NCBI GenBank assembly: GCA_041163745.1 | Contig: JBEAQU010000049.1 | Span: forward strand, 62,001-126,000 | DNA length: 64,000 nt | Reading direction: 5' to 3' | Source of the DNA: UBA6168 sp041163745 | GTDB taxonomy: Bacteria; Bacteroidota; Bacteroidia; Chitinophagales; Saprospiraceae | Shown here: in pieces, positions 60,940 to 64,000 of the stretch | Numbering within the stretch: position 1 is the first letter of the stretch | Layout: the number at the start of each line of letters is the position of its first letter | Position numbers and translations under genes: made by a program | Notes under the pieces: model-generated | What the model saw: the letters and a program-made list of their open reading frames with translations, nothing else | Told to the model about the DNA's origin: nothing | Databases searched by the model: none

Positions 60940-61851
60940 ATGGCCCTTCCGGAATTACTGATAGCCTGTCTGGCGGCGGCATTATCGTCGGTGCCGCCGG
61001 CAAAACCGGCGAGTCCATTCGTCATGCCCTATGACCTGTCCAGTCCTTCCGTTGTCCTGACATTGTCAGACAGCCTGCAGGAGATATCAGGGCTTGCGAT
61101 GGGGCCCACCGGCGAGTGGTTGGCCGCCGTGAATGATGAAGAAGGCATCATCTTCCTGTTGTCCCCTGTCACGGGGCAAATACTGCGGCAGATTCCCTTC
61201 GCGGATAAAGGGGATTTTGAGGGAATAGAGATTACCGGTGCCGATGCATGGGTGGTCAAGAGTTCGGGCACGTTGTACCAGGTGGCGCGCTTCCTGTCCG
61301 AGGACAGGACCGTGACCCGGTACAAGACCGGACTTCGTAAATCGAACGACGTGGAAGGCTTGTGTTTCGATGTGGACCGGCAAGGCCTGTTGTTGAGTTG
61401 CAAGGGTTGGGGTGCGGACGGTCCGGACAGTCTGCTGCGGAAATCGGTTTTCTGTTTCGACCTGGATGTGGCCATGTTGTGGGAGGAGCCAGTCCTATCC
61501 GTCGTACAGTCGGACATGGACAGGCTGCGGGGTCGGGCCGAGCCGGATTTTGCGAAGGCCGGTGGGCCGTTGGCACCAGAATTATCCGAGCCGGAGCCCA
61601 TTGATTTTCATCCTTCCGGAATTGCGATTCACCCGGTCAGCGGAGACCGGTATATCCTTTCCTCCCAGGGGAAGCGGCTGGTGGTGTCGGATCGATCGGG
61701 TAATTTGCTGGCCATGGTGAAGTTGGACAAGAAAATTCTGCCGCAGCCGGAAGGTATCTGTTTCGCTGCGGACGGAACCCTCTACATTGCCAGCGAGGGA
61801 AAAAAAGGGAATGCGCTCCTTTGCCAGTTCGATCCGGACCGGAGCCGGTAG
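60940..61851 (+). CDS. Exported SdiA-regulated-domain (phytase-like propeller) protein
   Basis: 303 residues from the ATG at 60940, which begins with a signal peptide (cleavage near AKPA). The propeller strands SLQEISGLAMGPTGEWLAAVNDEEGIIFLLS, the FEGIEITGADAWVVKSSGTLYQV block and PQPEGICFAADGTLYIASEGKKG match the SdiA-regulated family. Conserved acidic residues (DFEGIE, NDVEGL, PEGI) are in place. No substrate is established for the family. Confidence 0.83.
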   Translation: MALPELLIACLAAALSSVPPAKPASPFVMPYDLSSPSVVLTLSDSLQEISGLAMGPTGEWLAAVNDEEGIIFLLSPVTGQILRQIPFADKGDFEGIEITGADAWVVKSSGTLYQVARFLSEDRTVTRYKTGLRKSNDVEGLCFDVDRQGLLLSCKGWGADGPDSLLRKSVFCFDLDVAMLWEEPVLSVVQSDMDRLRGRAEPDFAKAGGPLAPELSEPEPIDFHPSGIAIHPVSGDRYILSSQGKRLVVSDRSGNLLAMVKLDKKILPQPEGICFAADGTLYIASEGKKGNALLCQFDPDRSR

Positions 61852-61921
61852 CACAGGCTAGCGTATATTCGGTCGGGCTGTAAACAATGTGTCCGGCCTG
61901 TACCCAATGAAGTCAGTTTCC

Positions 61922-61929
61922 TATATTTG
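61922..61929 (+). promoter_or_regulatory. Promoter -7 element (TATATTTG) for odhB
   Basis: TATATTTG matches TAnnTTTG and ends 105 bases ahead of the odhB ATG. No clear -33 partner was found. Confidence 0.5.
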
Positions 61930-62034
61930 CAAGCGTTTGCCGGAGGCGGTCGACCAACACTTCCGAGGGAAGGAAGCGGCGGTCGGCGATGCGGTGTCCG
62001 GTGGGCGGTTCGGAATCATCAAAGAACAACGACC

Positions 62035-63255
62035 ATGAGTTTGATAGACATGAAAGTCCCTGTTATTGGGGAAAGCATAACCGAGGTGACCCTGTCGAAG
62101 TGGCTGAAGGGCAACGGAGAAATGGTTCGGTTGGACGAGCCGATCTGCGAATTCGAGTCCGACAAGGCGACCCTAGAGTTTCCGGCGGAGGCTGCCGGAA
62201 GGCTCGTTTATGTGGCAGCGGAGGGAGACGACCTTTCCATCGGGGCATTGGTAGCGCAGATTGACACGAGCGCGGTGGAGGCAGTGGCGCCCGATGCGGC
62301 ATCCGTGCCCGTTGTCGGCACTGCGTCGGCGGCGTCCGAACCGGCCGGGCAATCCGTGGCGGCCGGGCATCCTTCCCCGGCGGCCGCAAAGGTGCTGAAG
62401 GAGGGAGGGGTTTCCGCGGAGGACGTGACCGGTAGCGGCAGAGGCGGTCGGATCACCAAGGAGGACGCCCAGCAGGCTGTTGCGAAGAAAGCGGCTCCGG
62501 TGCCAGCCCTTGTTCGGGAGGAGCCGGCAAGCGATGTGGCGGTACCGACGTCGGACCGGGCGGTGGAACGGAAGAAAATGAGCCGGATGCGCCGGACCAT
62601 AGCCAAACGGCTGGTGAGTGCGAAGAATTCCACGGCGATGCTGACCACCTTCAACGAAGTGGACATGACGGCCTCGATGAACCTTCGTAAGCAGTACCAG
62701 GAGCCGTTCGTAGCGAAATACGGAATCAAGCTGGGCTTCATGTCCATCTTTGCGAAGGCTTGTGCGAAAGTGCTGACGGAGATGCCGGATGTCAATGCGA
62801 TGATAGACGGGGAAGACATCGTCTATCATCCGTTTGTCGACATATCCATTGCGATATCCACCCCCAACGGACTGGTTGTTCCGCCGGTCCACAACGTACA
62901 ATCCCTTAATTTCGCAGAAATAGAGCGGCGGATCAAGGACTTGGCGGACAAGGCGCGCAGCGGAAGCCTTTCCCTGGAGGAAATGTCCGGAGGGACCTTC
63001 ACGATCACCAACGGCGGGGTGTTCGGTTCGTTGCTGAGCACCCCCATCCTGAACGAGCCCCAGGGAGCGATACTGGGCATGCACACCATACAGGAACGCC
63101 CGGTGGCCATCAACGGCAAGGTGGAGATCCGGCCGATGATGTACCTGGCCTTGAGTTACGACCATCGGTTGATAGACGGGAGTACGTCCGTGACCTTCCT
63201 GGTGAAGGTCAAGCGTTTGTTGGAGGACCCGATGGCCTTGTTGCTTGACCTTTGA
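62035..63255 (+). CDS. odhB: Dihydrolipoyllysine succinyltransferase (E2 of 2-oxoglutarate dehydrogenase)
   Basis: 406 residues from the ATG at 62035. The lipoyl domain (about 1-78) has FESDKATLEFPA with the lipoylated Lys. The E3/E1-binding domain (about 110-150) begins SPAAAKVLKEGGV and includes GRGGRITKEDAQQA. The catalytic core (about 175-406) starts KMSRMRRTIAKRL and ends with the DHRLIDG motif carrying the catalytic His. The lipoyl linker is Ala/Val/Pro-rich. The E1 gene is not in the window, so E2 is encoded apart from its partner. Confidence 0.95.
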   Translation: MSLIDMKVPVIGESITEVTLSKWLKGNGEMVRLDEPICEFESDKATLEFPAEAAGRLVYVAAEGDDLSIGALVAQIDTSAVEAVAPDAASVPVVGTASAASEPAGQSVAAGHPSPAAAKVLKEGGVSAEDVTGSGRGGRITKEDAQQAVAKKAAPVPALVREEPASDVAVPTSDRAVERKKMSRMRRTIAKRLVSAKNSTAMLTTFNEVDMTASMNLRKQYQEPFVAKYGIKLGFMSIFAKACAKVLTEMPDVNAMIDGEDIVYHPFVDISIAISTPNGLVVPPVHNVQSLNFAEIERRIKDLADKARSGSLSLEEMSGGTFTITNGGVFGSLLSTPILNEPQGAILGMHTIQERPVAINGKVEIRPMMYLALSYDHRLIDGSTSVTFLVKVKRLLEDPMALLLDL

Positions 63256-63265
63256 CCTGCCGTCC

Positions 63266-63784
63266 ATGACCTTACGAGACTTGTTCGAGCTGATAGGACG
63301 GCATCCGGCGTGGGTGCTCTCCTATTTCATGTTGATACCGCTGGCTTCATTCCTGACCGGGAAAGCGGCGGCAGGGGAGGGGGGGCAGCCTCCGTGGCGG
63401 TACATTTATTCCGGGTGGGTGTATATGTCCTGCATACCAGGTGTCTTTGCGCTTACGCTGAGTGCGTATGTTTTCGTATTCGAGCGGCGAAGCATTTTCG
63501 ACACGGACGTGTACATGCAGTTGATGCCGGTATTGTCGATGTTCGTCACGTTGTGGCTGATCCGCCGGGAAGTATCGTTGGACGAGGTGCCCGGTTTTGA
63601 CAAGATCACGGGCTTGGTCGGCATGATGGCCGGCATATTCGCGGTTCTGTGGATATTGGACAAGACCCGAATCTGGATTGTTTCCTATCTTCCTTTCTGG
63701 CAGGGCATGCTGTTGTTCCTGGGGTTGCTGGCCTTGGTGTTGTGGGGGTGGCGGCAGATTTCCGCCCGGGGAGGACGGGGCTGA
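63266..63784 (+). CDS. Four-helix membrane protein of unknown function
   Basis: 172 residues from the ATG at 63266; a TTG 21 bases upstream is less likely. Four hydrophobic helices lie at about 17-32, 54-73, 82-101 and 116-160, where the last hydrophobic block may be two helices. Conserved-looking polar residues are few. The gene starts 10 bases after odhB and probably shares its transcript. No function can be assigned. Confidence 0.65.
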   Translation: MTLRDLFELIGRHPAWVLSYFMLIPLASFLTGKAAAGEGGQPPWRYIYSGWVYMSCIPGVFALTLSAYVFVFERRSIFDTDVYMQLMPVLSMFVTLWLIRREVSLDEVPGFDKITGLVGMMAGIFAVLWILDKTRIWIVSYLPFWQGMLLFLGLLALVLWGWRQISARGGRG

Positions 63785-63798
63785 AGGATGCGTTTCGA

Positions 63799-64000
63799 TC
63801 AGCCGGGCAGGTTGTGGTAAGGCAGATTGTCCGCCAACCTCTCCGCCTTGGTTTTTTCGAAGGTGTCCCGGGCCAGGAAATACTGTTCGGTCGAAGGATC
63901 CTCCCTTTCCCAGGAAGGTGGCTGCCCTTCTTCATCCGCTTCGATTTCCTCCTTGTACCAATAGGCGGTGAAAATGCCGGCGAGGCCGCCGAGCAGATGG
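63799..64000 (-). CDS. Rhomboid-family protease, C-terminal part (partial)
   Basis: Sixty-seven codons of the 3' end are present; the rest lies beyond the window. The visible part begins HLLGGLAGIFTAYWYKEEIEAD. The HLLGG(L/A)AG segment at the start of a last membrane helix is the position of the rhomboid catalytic His. A hydrophilic acidic tail follows, ending in NLPYHNLPG. The call rests on this single segment, so other GlpG-like membrane proteins are not excluded. Confidence 0.65.
   Translation of the reverse strand, partial: HLLGGLAGIFTAYWYKEEIEADEEGQPPSWEREDPSTEQYFLARDTFEKTKAERLADNLPYHNLPG

Noticed and set aside
1..64000. CRISPR arrays, tRNA or rRNA genes, insertion sequences, integrases, toxin-antitoxin or defence systems
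   Set aside because: Looked for by eye on both strands; no spaced repeat array, cloverleaf with TTCGA arm, transposase motif or defence-gene signature was recognised.

Overview
The window looks like a GC-rich chromosome segment from a member of the Bacteroidota, most likely a Saprospiria/Lewinella-like marine lineage. That placement is inferred from several signs together: promoter-like TAnnTTTG elements with an upstream TTTG/TTG about 19-20 bases away, a type IX secretion C-terminal sorting domain, a PorE-like TPR/PD40/OmpA protein, the tiny ribosomal protein bTHX, RNase Y, and the order pheT - coiled coil - zapA - rny. No rRNA, tRNA, insertion sequence, integrase, prophage or CRISPR array was recognised. 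Most of the window is core genome, and strong GC bias creates long antisense frames that are not genes.

Layout. 0-5.5 kb (+): end of a membrane protein, rhomboid protease, EEP-family hydrolase, small secreted protein, cysS, and an orphan MoxR ATPase. 5.6-16.9 kb (-): secreted S74 (self-cleaving chaperone) protein, uvrA, the rimP-nusA-infB transcription/translation operon, a small exported protein and acylphosphatase. 17.4-20.3 kb (+): membrane fatty-acid desaturase and a T9SS-exported kelch protein. 20.4-25.8 kb (-): PorE-like OmpA protein, TPR protein, a 0.7-kb gene-free stretch dense in perfect stem-loops, then an NTF2-like exported protein overlapping a His-rich metal-binding lipoprotein, and a redoxin. 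25.8-27.2 kb: the largest gene desert, holding two copies of a short U-rich element 120 bp apart, each followed by a strong intrinsic terminator. 27.2-33.8 kb: pdxH, TPR protein, YgjP-like metallopeptidase, rpmH, moaC-mobA and purQ. 34-38 kb (+): long coiled-coil protein with an in-frame C9 tract, isoaspartyl peptidase and aspartoacylase-like enzyme. 38-43 kb (-): coiled-coil membrane protein, an ECF sigma / anti-sigma / DUF4097 unit and two Skp-like chaperones. 43.4-47.2 kb (+): asnS, orphan ABC ATPase, TlpA-like thioredoxin. 47.2-60.4 kb (-): PH-like membrane protein, tatC, rny, zapA, coiled coil, pheT, NlpC/P60, nitrilase, rplY, an RR-signal beta-propeller, purine nucleoside phosphorylase, DUF7009, bTHX and fdhD. 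60.9-64 kb: SdiA-regulated-type protein, odhB, a membrane protein, and the 3' end of a rhomboid gene on the minus strand.

How the parts relate. Many products handle the cell envelope: rhomboids, T9SS cargo, PorE-like anchor, Skp pair, TatC with a possible Tat substrate, NlpC/P60, TlpA. Molybdenum-cofactor functions (moaC, mobA, fdhD) point to a molybdoenzyme elsewhere. The most unusual signals are non-coding: the stem-loop cluster at 23.65-23.92 kb and the duplicated terminator units at 26.48-26.66 kb.
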